From the NCBI RefSeq assembly GCF_900096945.1, contig NZ_FMKA01000012.1, forward strand, positions 36,371 to 100,370: 64,000 nt of DNA, written 5' to 3'. This document shows positions 40,467 to 47,892 of this stretch, one piece after another (position 1 is the first letter of the stretch; each line of letters begins with the position of its first letter). A program made the position numbers and the translations under genes. Source of the stretch: Anaerobium acetethylicum (GTDB lineage: Bacteria; Bacillota; Clostridia; Lachnospirales; Lachnospiraceae). The notes beneath the pieces are model-generated. The model did not search any database. It was not told the DNA's origin and worked only from the letters and a program-made list of their open reading frames with translations.

Positions 40467-41162
40467 ATGGTTCCTGATTTGCGAAAGCAGGAAATACTTA
40501 AATATATGACCGGAAAAGACGTGGTCTACATGCAGGATCTGGCTGATGAGCTGGACATTTCGCTGTCAACTATAAGGAGAGATCTTCAGGCTCTTCAAGA
40601 GGAAGGCGAAGTGGTCCTGATGCGCGGCGGCGCGGCAAGGATCATGCAGAGAGATTTTGACGAACCTGTTGTCAGAAAAAAACTGATCAACAGCGAGGCA
40701 AAAGAGATCATTGCCAAAAAGGCAGCTGCCCTGGTGGAAGACGGAGACTGCATTTATGTGGATTCCGGAACAACGACGGTAGCGATGCTGAAATATTTAG
40801 CAGGGAAGCAGATAACAATTGTAAGCAGCAGCACACAATTGATGGAATACATGCCTATAAAAGGCGCAAAGTGCATATTGTTAGGCGGGGAAGTAAGGGA
40901 TGACCTGGAATCTGTTTTTGGTTCCCTGACAGAGAAGATGATATCAAATCTGTATTTCGATAAGGCGTTTATCGGCGCGAATGGATACATCGAAGATGGC
41001 GCAATCTATACATACGATCCCCGGGAAGCGAGAAAAAAAGAAATCGTCAAAGAATATTCCAGGACGGCATATGTCATGATGGATACATCTAAAAAGAACA
41101 AGCATGCGTTTGCAAAAGTTTTTGAACTGAATGAGTGTATTTTAATTACAGAAGCGGATTAG
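40467..41162 (+). CDS. DeoR-family transcriptional repressor
   Basis: About 231 residues. The N-terminal winged helix (RKQEILKYMTGKDVVYMQDLADELDISLSTIRRDLQ, shown as RRDL signature) is followed by the DeoR C-terminal sugar-phosphate sensor domain with DSGTTTVAMLKYL and GANGYIEDGAIYTYD. The start is ATG 40467, six bases after GAGGTG; GTG 40458 overlaps that site. It is placed at the end of the RbsABC-kinase locus, which it probably represses until the sugar phosphate appears. A strong terminator follows. Confidence 0.94.
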   Translation: MVPDLRKQEILKYMTGKDVVYMQDLADELDISLSTIRRDLQALQEEGEVVLMRGGAARIMQRDFDEPVVRKKLINSEAKEIIAKKAAALVEDGDCIYVDSGTTTVAMLKYLAGKQITIVSSSTQLMEYMPIKGAKCILLGGEVRDDLESVFGSLTEKMISNLYFDKAFIGANGYIEDGAIYTYDPREARKKEIVKEYSRTAYVMMDTSKKNKHAFAKVFELNECILITEAD

Positions 41163-41166
41163 CCTG

Positions 41167-41199
41167 ACTCCCCCTGCCATGAGGCAGGGGGAGTTTGTT
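41167..41199 (+). terminator. Intrinsic terminator after the DeoR gene
   Basis: GC-rich stem ACTCCCCCTGCC / GGCAGGGGGAGT with ATGA loop, followed by TTGTT. It closes the 34.6-41.2 kb operon. Confidence 0.9.
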
Positions 41200-41225
41200 G
41201 GTAGCTTTTAGTGGTACCTTTTAGT

Positions 41226-41267
41226 GGTACCTGACACCATAAACATTATTTAATGGTGTCAGGTACC
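41226..41267 (+). repeat. 42-bp palindromic GGTACC repeat
   Basis: Full unit with core ATAAACATTATTTAAT, 28 bp upstream of the Nudix gene start. A lone GGTACC precedes it at about 41213. Confidence 0.96.
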
Positions 41268-41295
41268 ATGAGCCCGGAAATGGAGGTTATAGCAT

Positions 41296-41835
41296 ATGGA
41301 ATATTGGGATTTATATGATGCGGACAGATGCCAGCTGAACAAGGTCCATGTCAGGGGAAATGCGATAGAAGAACAGCAGTATCACATCGTAGTCGGCGCA
41401 TGGATCATAAACAGTAAAGGACAGATCCTCCTGACGCTCAGACACCACAGCAAACAAAATTATCCGAACCTGTGGGAAAATACAGGAGGATCCGTGCTTG
41501 CCGGCGAGAGCAGTATTCAGGGAATTATCAGAGAGCTGAGTGAAGAAGTCGGGATTGCCGCCGCTGAATCAGAGCTGAGCCTTCTGGGAACAATAAGGGG
41601 AAGCCACAATTTTGTGGATGAATATCTCCTGAAAAAAGATATCGAAATATCAGAACTCAGACTGCAGGAAGAGGAAGTTATGGATGCCAGATGGGTGGAG
41701 CTGGACGAGCTTATAAGGATGATGAAAAACGGTGAAGTTGCACTTCCGATACAGGAGCGGTTTTGGCCGTTTTATGAAAAGATAAGCCGGGAGCTGTGTG
41801 TTGGTACCGCATTGGTACCTCGCGTTGGTACCTGA
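41296..41835 (+). CDS. Nudix hydrolase
   Basis: A 179-residue Nudix protein with the box GGSVLAGESSIQGIIRELSEEVGI (G-x5-E-x7-RE-x2-EE-x-G spacing kept), which binds the divalent metals for hydrolysis of a nucleoside-diphosphate-linked substrate. The N-terminal layout (YWDLYDADR) resembles isopentenyl-diphosphate isomerase-like Nudix proteins of Firmicutes; substrate unknown. GGAGGT precedes the ATG. After KISRELC the last residues VGTALVPRVGT are encoded by GGTACC sequences, and the stop codon TGA is the GGTACCTGA of a palindromic repeat. Confidence 0.9.
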   Translation: MEYWDLYDADRCQLNKVHVRGNAIEEQQYHIVVGAWIINSKGQILLTLRHHSKQNYPNLWENTGGSVLAGESSIQGIIRELSEEVGIAAAESELSLLGTIRGSHNFVDEYLLKKDIEISELRLQEEEVMDARWVELDELIRMMKNGEVALPIQERFWPFYEKISRELCVGTALVPRVGT

Positions 41836-41868
41836 CACCATAAACAAAATTTAATGGTGTCAGGTACC
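41827..41868 (+). repeat. 42-bp palindromic GGTACC repeat at the Nudix gene 3' end
   Basis: Full unit with core ATAAACAAAATTTAAT. Its first nine bases encode the last Gly-Thr and the TGA stop of the Nudix gene. Confidence 0.96.
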
Positions 41869-41887
41869 ATAAAAATACCATAAACTG

Positions 41888-41916
41888 TTGACAAGCCAGA
41901 ACAGAAGTGATAAGAT
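41888..41916 (+). promoter_or_regulatory. Promoter of the gpx-ohrR pair
   Basis: TTGACA at 41888-41893, 17-bp spacer and TAAGAT at 41911-41916. OhrR encoded downstream is its likely repressor, but no operator palindrome was identified. Confidence 0.8.
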
Positions 41917-41973
41917 TTCCGTATAAAGATTGAGCACAATTAAATTTTATAAAACCAATAAAGGAGAATGTAT

Positions 41974-42513
41974 ATGGGAATTTATGATTACAAAGTAAAA
42001 AATGTGAGTGGTGAAGAGGTCAGTTTAAGCAGCTATGCAGGAAAAGTCGTACTGATCATCAATTCGGCTACAAGATGCGGTTTTACGCCTCAATATGCAG
42101 AGCTGGAGAAGATCTATGAGAAATATGCGGACCAGGGCCTGGAGATACTGGATTTTCCATGCAATCAATTTGCAAACCAGGCGCCTGAAAGCAATGAAGA
42201 GATTGCAAGTTTCTGTAACGTGCAGTTTGGAATCAGATTTCCGATATTCTCAAAGATAGATGTAAATGGCGAGAATGCGGAACCGCTGTTCACATACCTG
42301 AAGAGTCAGCAGAAATTCAAAGGTTTTGACAAAAAGCATCCGCTTTCATCTGTTTTGATCGGGATGTTGGGGAAAATAAACAAGGCCAATGAAGATGATA
42401 TAAAATGGAATTTCACAAAATTCCTGGTCGATCGCCAGGGGAATGTCGTGAGCAGATTTGAACCGACAGATGATATGGAATTAGTTGAGGAAAAGATCAA
42501 GGAGCTGCTGTAA
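41974..42513 (+). CDS. Glutathione peroxidase family protein (Cys type)
   Basis: A 179-residue thioredoxin-fold peroxidase reducing hydrogen or organic peroxides, probably with thioredoxin as donor in this kind of organism. The peroxidatic residue is C35 in NSATRCGFTPQYAELEKIY, a Cys where animal enzymes have Sec; FPCNQFANQAPES and KWNFTKFLVD complete the catalytic set. I chose ATG 41974 (7 bp from GGAGA) over ATG 41968, which abuts the site. It is co-directional with the OhrR-type sensor, forming a peroxide-defence pair. Confidence 0.94.
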   Translation: MGIYDYKVKNVSGEEVSLSSYAGKVVLIINSATRCGFTPQYAELEKIYEKYADQGLEILDFPCNQFANQAPESNEEIASFCNVQFGIRFPIFSKIDVNGENAEPLFTYLKSQQKFKGFDKKHPLSSVLIGMLGKINKANEDDIKWNFTKFLVDRQGNVVSRFEPTDDMELVEEKIKELL

Positions 42514-42582
42514 GCGGACACTTTTTCCACTCTGATTAATGACAAACTGAATTATATGGATGAAGAACTGAGGGAACCGACC

Positions 42583-43020
42583 ATGACTGATAAATATGAT
42601 ATGCTGAAATTAGAAAGCCAGTTGTGCTTTCCGCTCTATGCCTGTTCGAAGGAAATCGTCAAGAAGTACAAGCCATTTCTTGATGAGATAGACCTGACCT
42701 ATACACAATACATAGCCATGCTTGCCCTGTGGGAATACCGCCAGATGACGGTGAAGGAATTAGGCGAAAAACTATTCCTTGATTCAGGAACCTTGACGCC
42801 AGTGTTAAAGAAATTAGAGTCAAAAGGCTATATCACGAGAGAGCGTTCCAAAGAAGATGAACGCTCTCTGGTGATTACCCTGACGGATGCAGGTGAGGAG
42901 CTGAAGGAGAAGGCTGTAGAGATTCCGGCAAAAATCGCTGGCTGTGTTCCGCTTGATCAGGAGCAGGCCAGGCAGCTCTATTCCATTCTGTACCAGATGC
43001 TTGGGTACCTGACACCATGA
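42583..43020 (+). CDS. ohrR: OhrR-type MarR-family organic-peroxide sensor
   Basis: A 145-residue winged-helix repressor. From ATG 42583 (GAGGGA 7 bp upstream) the N-terminus reads KLESQLCFPLYACS with C15 exactly at the peroxide-sensing position of Bacillus OhrR; an ATG at 42556 would misplace it. The helix-turn-helix and wing follow (MTVKELGEKLFLDSGTLTPV, RSKEDERSLVITLT). Oxidation of C15 should release it from the gpx promoter. The C-terminus ends GYLTP, with YLTP and the stop TGA encoded by a GGTACC repeat half-unit, so the natural end may be altered. Confidence 0.92.
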   Translation: MTDKYDMLKLESQLCFPLYACSKEIVKKYKPFLDEIDLTYTQYIAMLALWEYRQMTVKELGEKLFLDSGTLTPVLKKLESKGYITRERSKEDERSLVITLTDAGEELKEKAVEIPAKIAGCVPLDQEQARQLYSILYQMLGYLTP

Positions 43021-43073
43021 GGCTTCACTTTGGTACCTGACACCATAAACAAAATTTAATGGTGTCAGGTACC
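43004..43073 (+). repeat. GGTACC repeat: 5' half-unit inside ohrR end plus full 42-bp unit
   Basis: Half-unit 43004-43018 supplies the YLTP codons of ohrR, with a TGA in place of the usual TAA. A full unit with core ATAAACAAAATTTAAT follows at 43032-43073. Confidence 0.95.
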
Positions 43074-43095
43074 AAAATACAAAATAATATCATAA

Positions 43096-43142
43096 CAGAC
43101 AGAAAAGGGCACCCTGCCTCTGAGGGTGCCCTTTTCTGTCTG
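43096..43142. terminator. Bidirectional intrinsic terminator between ohrR and alkaline phosphatase genes
   Basis: Perfect 20-bp stem CAGACAGAAAAGGGCACCCT with its complement and a 7-nt loop. A and T tracts inside the stem serve both converging genes. Confidence 0.92.
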
Positions 43143-43147
43143 TATTT

Positions 43148-44545
43148 CTAATCCGTCAGCTGCCTGATTGCAGCGGAGAGTTCCGTATTATCAAGGTAAG
43201 CTCCCCTTACAGGATCCACTTCATCTGCCAATTTCTTGAAAAGTTCAGCGCCTTTTCCCTTTGCATAAAATGGAATAAGGGCGTTCGTGTGGTCGCCGCT
43301 GTTCCATGCCATCTGCGGCATCGTGCCGGTTCCAAGGTTTACCACTGAATCATTCACGCCTGCGGTTCCGGTTAGATAACCGGTTTCATGGTCGCCTGTA
43401 ACGATAAGCAGGGTCTCGCTCCAGCTGCTGTTTTCTTCTACCCAGTCACATACCGCTTCCACAGCCTGATTGAAATCTGCCTGCTCTTCAATCAGCCTTC
43501 CGCTCTGGTTTGCATGACTGGCCCAGTCGACGGCTCCCCCTTCGATCATCAGGAAAAATCCTTCTTCGTTATGATCAAGAACATTCAGCGCCCCTTTTGC
43601 CATAATATCTAAAGAAGGAACGTTATCGTTGAAAGCCACTTCATAAGCATCAGCCTTCTGATCGCCGCCCCTTGCCTGCTGAAGCGTTGTATATACCTGT
43701 GGAACTCCAATCAGCCTGTCAGGCGTTTCTCCGGTCTGGAGTGCTTCGAACTCAGCTTTTGTCTGAATAAGGGTCCATGGATCCGATTCTCCGTCCCCGT
43801 CAGCATCAGCCGCTTCTAATGTGCCGTTCACCAGCTGATTCCAGGTATCTGCGCCCCCCACATACTTATAGCTTCCAGTCGTTTTCACATTTCCATTGTC
43901 ATCAAAAAGAGGATTTCCTGCACCCATGATAACGTCGGTCGCACTGTCCCGGATCATCTCGTTTGCAATGTCGCTGTAGTTGTTTCTGCTGGCATTATGC
44001 GCAACAAAGCTTGCCGGCGTAGCATGGCTGAATTCAACGGAGGAGATGACGCCGGTTGACTTGCCCTGTGCCTCGAATTCTTCCGTCATATGTGACAGAT
44101 CAAGCTCTTCGTCATCCACTCCGATAGCAGCGTCATAAGTCTTGGTACCCGTAGACATGGCTGTTCCGGCTGCAGCGGAGTCGGTCGACTTCTGCATCGG
44201 ATAATAGAAATCGCTCCATGCCTTAAGCGGATCATAAGCTCCATCATCTGCCGCAGTGCCCTGATTTTCCAGCGAATAGGTACTCATTCCTAAAATGGTC
44301 GGAAATTTTTCGTAGATCTGGCTGCCGCTTCTGCCGTAGGTATAGTAATCCGCTGCCGCTACCTGGTTATATCCCATCCCATCTGAAATCATAACAATCA
44401 CATTTTTTGCTGTCTTTCCATTTCCGGTAAGTGAATCTGCATCCTTCGCAGCGACAGCTGGAACCCCTGGAATCCCCGATGTTAGAACTACTGCAGCACA
44501 AAGCATCACCGATGTCATCATTTTGCCGATTTTCTTCAATTGCAT
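43148..44545 (-). CDS. Secreted alkaline phosphatase (PhoA family)
   Basis: A 465-residue exported phosphomonoesterase. The signal peptide (KMMTSVMLCAAVVLTSGIPG) is probably cut near VAA. The active-site Ser is in STDSAAAGTAMSTG; metal ligands are in VIVMISDGMGYNQ, HATPASFVAHN, MIEGGAVDWASHAN and LLIVTGDHETGY, with a later His in GDHTNALIP. It releases phosphate from organic esters outside the cell. ATG 44545 follows AGGAGG at 8-bp spacing. No Pho-box was recognised in the short upstream region. It converges with ohrR. Confidence 0.95.
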   Translation of the reverse strand: MQLKKIGKMMTSVMLCAAVVLTSGIPGVPAVAAKDADSLTGNGKTAKNVIVMISDGMGYNQVAAADYYTYGRSGSQIYEKFPTILGMSTYSLENQGTAADDGAYDPLKAWSDFYYPMQKSTDSAAAGTAMSTGTKTYDAAIGVDDEELDLSHMTEEFEAQGKSTGVISSVEFSHATPASFVAHNASRNNYSDIANEMIRDSATDVIMGAGNPLFDDNGNVKTTGSYKYVGGADTWNQLVNGTLEAADADGDGESDPWTLIQTKAEFEALQTGETPDRLIGVPQVYTTLQQARGGDQKADAYEVAFNDNVPSLDIMAKGALNVLDHNEEGFFLMIEGGAVDWASHANQSGRLIEEQADFNQAVEAVCDWVEENSSWSETLLIVTGDHETGYLTGTAGVNDSVVNLGTGTMPQMAWNSGDHTNALIPFYAKGKGAELFKKLADEVDPVRGAYLDNTELSAAIRQLTD

Positions 44546-44714
44546 CAATTCTTCCTCCTCTTAGCTCTCGGGCAAAATTTCTTCTTTGCCTCTGATATCA
44601 TACTCCCTGTGACATCTATGAGCTTATCATCGTTAAGTTAAAAACAGATTAATGGAGAAAAAAATGGATGTAAAATTTTCGCATGCCTGAAATTTGGTAC
44701 CTGCCACGAAAATT

Positions 44715-44756
44715 GGTACCTGACACCATAAACAAAATTTAATGGTGTCAGGTACC
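44715..44756 (+). repeat. 42-bp palindromic GGTACC repeat
   Basis: Full unit with core ATAAACAAAATTTAAT upstream of the minus-strand phosphatase gene. It keeps the same plus-strand orientation as copies beside plus-strand genes. Single GGTACC sites flank it. Confidence 0.96.
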
Positions 44757-44926
44757 AAAAATCAGGTACCAAAAATCGGCATTCATGACTGTTAACAGTC
44801 GAAAAGGTTATTAGTTTGTTACACATACAATGGCGGTCAACATAGCTTTAACGAAAGAAAGACTGATACACAGTGGCTTTTATGATTTAGCCAATGCATA
44901 TCAGTCTGTGCACGTCAACTATTGAA

Positions 44927-44996
44927 AGCGCCATGTACCGAACGGTATGCACGGTGCTGTGAGATGACGGGAGTTAGTCACTCCCTGCTACTCGAT
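44927..44996 (+). mobile_element. Group II intron 3' remnant (domains V and VI)
   Basis: 44927-44958 folds as domain V: AGCGCC pairs with GGTGCT around ATGTACC-GAAC-GGTATGC, keeping the catalytic AGC triad. 44961-44996 (GAGATGACGGGAG ... CTCCCTGCTACTCGAT) matches a domain VI stem and a typical intron 3' end. No reverse transcriptase frame or intron 5' end is present, so it is a dead fragment. About 90 bases upstream (44861-44917) hold another imperfect hairpin (GACTGATA ... TATCAGTC), perhaps more of the intron. Confidence 0.72.
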
Positions 44997-45008
44997 TATA
45001 AAACCCCC

Positions 45009-46412
45009 TTATTCCTTCCCACTCCAGCAGTAGGTACAGAGCTTGCACGGGCTGATTCCCACAGCCTTGATCATGTCGTCAAGCCTGTTGTATCGTAAGG
45101 AGGTGAAATTAAGTTCTTTTTTGATTTCTTCGATCATGTTGTTATATCTTTCGGAATCAGGATCCGCATATTCCATCAGATGCTTTTCTGCATCGTCCCC
45201 TTCGAGCTTCTGGATCACTCTTCTGGTGATGAGATCCATCTCGGAAGTGGAACGGGAAAAGTTCAGATACTTGCAGCCGAAAAGGAGCGGAGGGCAGGCT
45301 GGGCGGATGTGGACTTCCTTTGCACCGCTCTGGTACAGGAATTCCGTGGTTTCGCGAAGCTGTGTTCCACGCACGATGGAGTCGTCGATTAAAAGGAGGC
45401 TTTTGTCCTGGATCAGATCATGCACAGGGATTAGCTTCATCTTGGCGATGAGGTTTCTCTTGCTCTGGATGGTCGGCATAAAGGAACGCGGCCAGGTAGG
45501 TGTGTATTTGATAAATGGCCTGGAAAACGGAATGCAGGATGCATTGGAATATCCGATTGCGTGGGCAGTTCCTGAATCAGGGACGCCGGCTACGATATCC
45601 GGCTTTACATTGTCGCGTTTTGCCATCATGGCTCCACAGTTATATCTCATTTTCTCGACGCTGATGCCTTCGTAGGATGAGGACGGATAGCCATAGTATA
45701 CCCAGAGGAAGGTGCAGATCTTCATTTCGGTGCCCGGGCTTTTCAATGTAGTGACAGCTTCAGGGGTCATAACCACGATTTCTCCAGGTCCAAGTTCTTT
45801 GTAGTCCGTATATCCCAGGTTCAGGTACGCAAAGCTTTCGAATGCGGCACAGTGCGCATCCTCTTTTTTTCCGATCGCGATGGGCGTCCTTCCCATCTTG
45901 TCCCTTGCAGCAAAAATGCCTTTCGGGGTCATCAGAAGTATGGAGATGGATCCGTCAATTACTTCCTGGGCATACTGTATGCCTTCAACGATATTGTCCT
46001 TGCGGTTGATGATTGCCGCCACAAGTTCCGTCGCATTGATTTCACCGCCGCTCATTTCCAGGAAATGGGTGTTTCCTTCGCTGAAAATGGTTTTTACCAG
46101 AGTCTCGATATTGTTTATCTTGCCAACAGTGGTGATAGAATAGGTTCCGTGATGGGAACGAACAATCAGAGGCTGTGGTTCATAATCGGAAATACATCCG
46201 ATACCGAAATTGCCTTCCATCTCATTTACTTCTTTTTCAAATTTCGTACGGAAAGGAGAATTCTCGATATTATGAATTGCCCTGTCGAAACCCTTGGGGC
46301 CATAAACGGCCATACCGCCGCGTCTTGTTCCTAAATGTGAATGATAGTCTGTTCCAAAAAAAAGATCGAACATACAGTCCGTCTTGGATGCTACAGCAAA
46401 AAAACCGCCCAT
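45009..46412 (-). CDS. PurF-like amidophosphoribosyltransferase paralogue lacking the glutaminase Cys
   Basis: A 467-residue PurF homologue. The N-terminal Ntn domain starts MGGFFAVAS, so Gly replaces the Cys that forms the glutamine-hydrolysing nucleophile (MCGI in PurF), although THFLEMSGGEINATE and ARDKMGRTPIAIG remain. The phosphoribosyltransferase half is intact, with the PRPP loop LLLIDDSIVRGTQ. Cysteines in KICTFLWVYYG, CPPLLFGCKY and the C-terminal CKLCTYC parallel the iron-sulfur ligands of Bacillus PurF. It may use free ammonia or another amine, or be regulatory. GGAGGT precedes the ATG. No other purine gene is nearby. Confidence 0.88.
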   Translation of the reverse strand: MGGFFAVASKTDCMFDLFFGTDYHSHLGTRRGGMAVYGPKGFDRAIHNIENSPFRTKFEKEVNEMEGNFGIGCISDYEPQPLIVRSHHGTYSITTVGKINNIETLVKTIFSEGNTHFLEMSGGEINATELVAAIINRKDNIVEGIQYAQEVIDGSISILLMTPKGIFAARDKMGRTPIAIGKKEDAHCAAFESFAYLNLGYTDYKELGPGEIVVMTPEAVTTLKSPGTEMKICTFLWVYYGYPSSSYEGISVEKMRYNCGAMMAKRDNVKPDIVAGVPDSGTAHAIGYSNASCIPFSRPFIKYTPTWPRSFMPTIQSKRNLIAKMKLIPVHDLIQDKSLLLIDDSIVRGTQLRETTEFLYQSGAKEVHIRPACPPLLFGCKYLNFSRSTSEMDLITRRVIQKLEGDDAEKHLMEYADPDSERYNNMIEEIKKELNFTSLRYNRLDDMIKAVGISPCKLCTYCWSGKE

Positions 46413-46484
46413 TCTATTACCTCCAGTTATAAGTGTGATTAATAAATAAATATAAGAATGGCATAAAAGCCATCTCTATATATG

Positions 46485-46513
46485 ATGATACCATAGATGC
46501 GTTTTCGGTACAA
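46485..46513 (-). promoter_or_regulatory. Candidate promoter of the PurF-like gene
   Basis: On the minus strand TTGTAC (46513-46508), 17-bp spacer and TATCAT (46490-46485). No purine riboswitch-like sequence was seen in the ~70-nt leader. Confidence 0.5.
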
Positions 46514-46630
46514 TCACTTGATTTAAAATATTATAGACAAATTCCTTTGCCTTCTTGTAAGTGCTTTAGAGGGGCATTTGTTATTAGCCTTGCTTATTAA
46601 TTGGTGTGAGGGGATTTATAGAAATTTAAT

Positions 46631-46664
46631 GGTACCTGGTACCAATTTAATGGTACCAGGTACC
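46631..46664. repeat. Degenerate GGTACC palindrome
   Basis: GGTACCTGGTACC, a short AATTTAAT core and GGTACCAGGTACC. It lacks the GACACC segment of the main family and abuts the stop of the DUF5050 gene. Confidence 0.8.
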
Positions 46665-46665
46665 A

Positions 46666-47679
46666 TCACCAGTTCAGAAATACCAGAATCCCCTCCGCCT
46701 TAAAATTCTCCGTTCCCGATCCATCCTGTTTCATTCTGTTCAGCCAAAAGGCCCCTGTATCCCTATCCATGGATATATAGTAGATCCAGTCCTCCCCGGC
46801 TGTCAGAAAGAAGCTGTCATCGTCGGTCAGCTTTTCTTTCCCGCTTCCGTCGGTCTTTACCCTGTAGATCTGGTTGTCGGCGTCAGGGTCCGGCTCGGTG
46901 ATATAGTAGATCCAGCCGTCTTTTTCCTTCAGCAGGTAAATGCTGTCCAGCTCCAGTTTTTCTACATCTGATCCGTCTAAATCCGCTCTTTTGATCCAGT
47001 TCCCGGATTCATATTCATCCCAGAAACAGATGGCTTCTTCCGAAACATCCAGCAGGATTCCGTTTTCATCGAGGAGCTGGCCATTTTCGCTTCCGTCCGT
47101 TTTCATCTTATACAGTTTCGGGGCCTCAAGTCCGCCGGTGTAGTAGATCCAGCCGTCCTGAACATAAAAGGCCATGACCGATTCAGCCAGGCTCTCCTCA
47201 GCGCTGCCATCTGTCTTTACCCTGTGCAGGGCCCGCTCGTCATCCGCACTCAGATAATAGAACCAGTCCCCATTCAGCTGGAATCCCTTTCCGGACATGG
47301 AGTACAGGACAGCGTCATCGGTCAGCTGTGTTCTCCCGGAGCCGTCTGTTTTTACCTTGTATATGGAATCCGTATCGTCAGGCGTGACCGTGCTGTAATA
47401 GATCCAGTCGCCTTCTACTGTCAAAAACAGCCCGAGATCCTTTGAAACCAGTATGCTTTCGCTGTTGTCCAGCCGAGTCTTGTAAAGGCCGGAAACCGCT
47501 TCCGCGCTGCTCCTGTCCATTTTGAAATGGTATACCCATTCCCCCTGGACGGCTGCTGCACCAAGGTTGACCGTCGCATCCGGGTTCGACCCGCCATTGT
47601 CCTCAGCCTTGCCGCAATTTACCAGGGCAGCGGCCAGTATGATTGCCAGTGCCATCAAAAAGATTTTATTCCTTTTCAA
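46666..47679 (-). CDS. DUF5050-like beta-propeller lipoprotein
   Basis: A 337-residue exported lipoprotein: signal MKRNKIFLMALAIILAAALVNC with lipobox LVNC, then about six repeats of GxWIYYxxxxxxxxxLYxVKTDGSG, the DUF5050 / TolB-like propeller blade. Such proteins sit on the outer membrane face and bind unknown ligands or cell-wall components. It starts at TTG with AAGGGGG upstream. It is flanked by a degenerate repeat and an unrelated operon and appears monocistronic. No catalytic residues recognised. Confidence 0.87.
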   Translation of the reverse strand: MKRNKIFLMALAIILAAALVNCGKAEDNGGSNPDATVNLGAAAVQGEWVYHFKMDRSSAEAVSGLYKTRLDNSESILVSKDLGLFLTVEGDWIYYSTVTPDDTDSIYKVKTDGSGRTQLTDDAVLYSMSGKGFQLNGDWFYYLSADDERALHRVKTDGSAEESLAESVMAFYVQDGWIYYTGGLEAPKLYKMKTDGSENGQLLDENGILLDVSEEAICFWDEYESGNWIKRADLDGSDVEKLELDSIYLLKEKDGWIYYITEPDPDADNQIYRVKTDGSGKEKLTDDDSFFLTAGEDWIYYISMDRDTGAFWLNRMKQDGSGTENFKAEGILVFLNW

Positions 47680-47776
47680 AATAAATCCCCCTTTCTGTAT
47701 GACTTGCCAATTGGTTTCATTTAATTTTACATCAATCTATGGGGTCATACAATCTGTTCAGGTACCTGCCCCCAAG

Positions 47777-47809
47777 AAAAGACACAGGCCGCATTGGCCT
47801 GTGTCTTTT
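47777..47809. terminator. Terminator downstream of the enolase-superfamily gene
   Basis: Perfect 14-bp stem AAAAGACACAGGCC / GGCCTGTGTCTTTT with GCATT loop. It ends the minus-strand operon. A nearly identical hairpin ends the Mrr-like gene at 60518-60552. Confidence 0.9.
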
Positions 47810-47892
47810 CTGTCATCGAGTCAAAGCGGATATTCGCAATTCGCTTACTCTATTTGCTCATGATTTTATATTCCAAAACCCATCAATCCACC

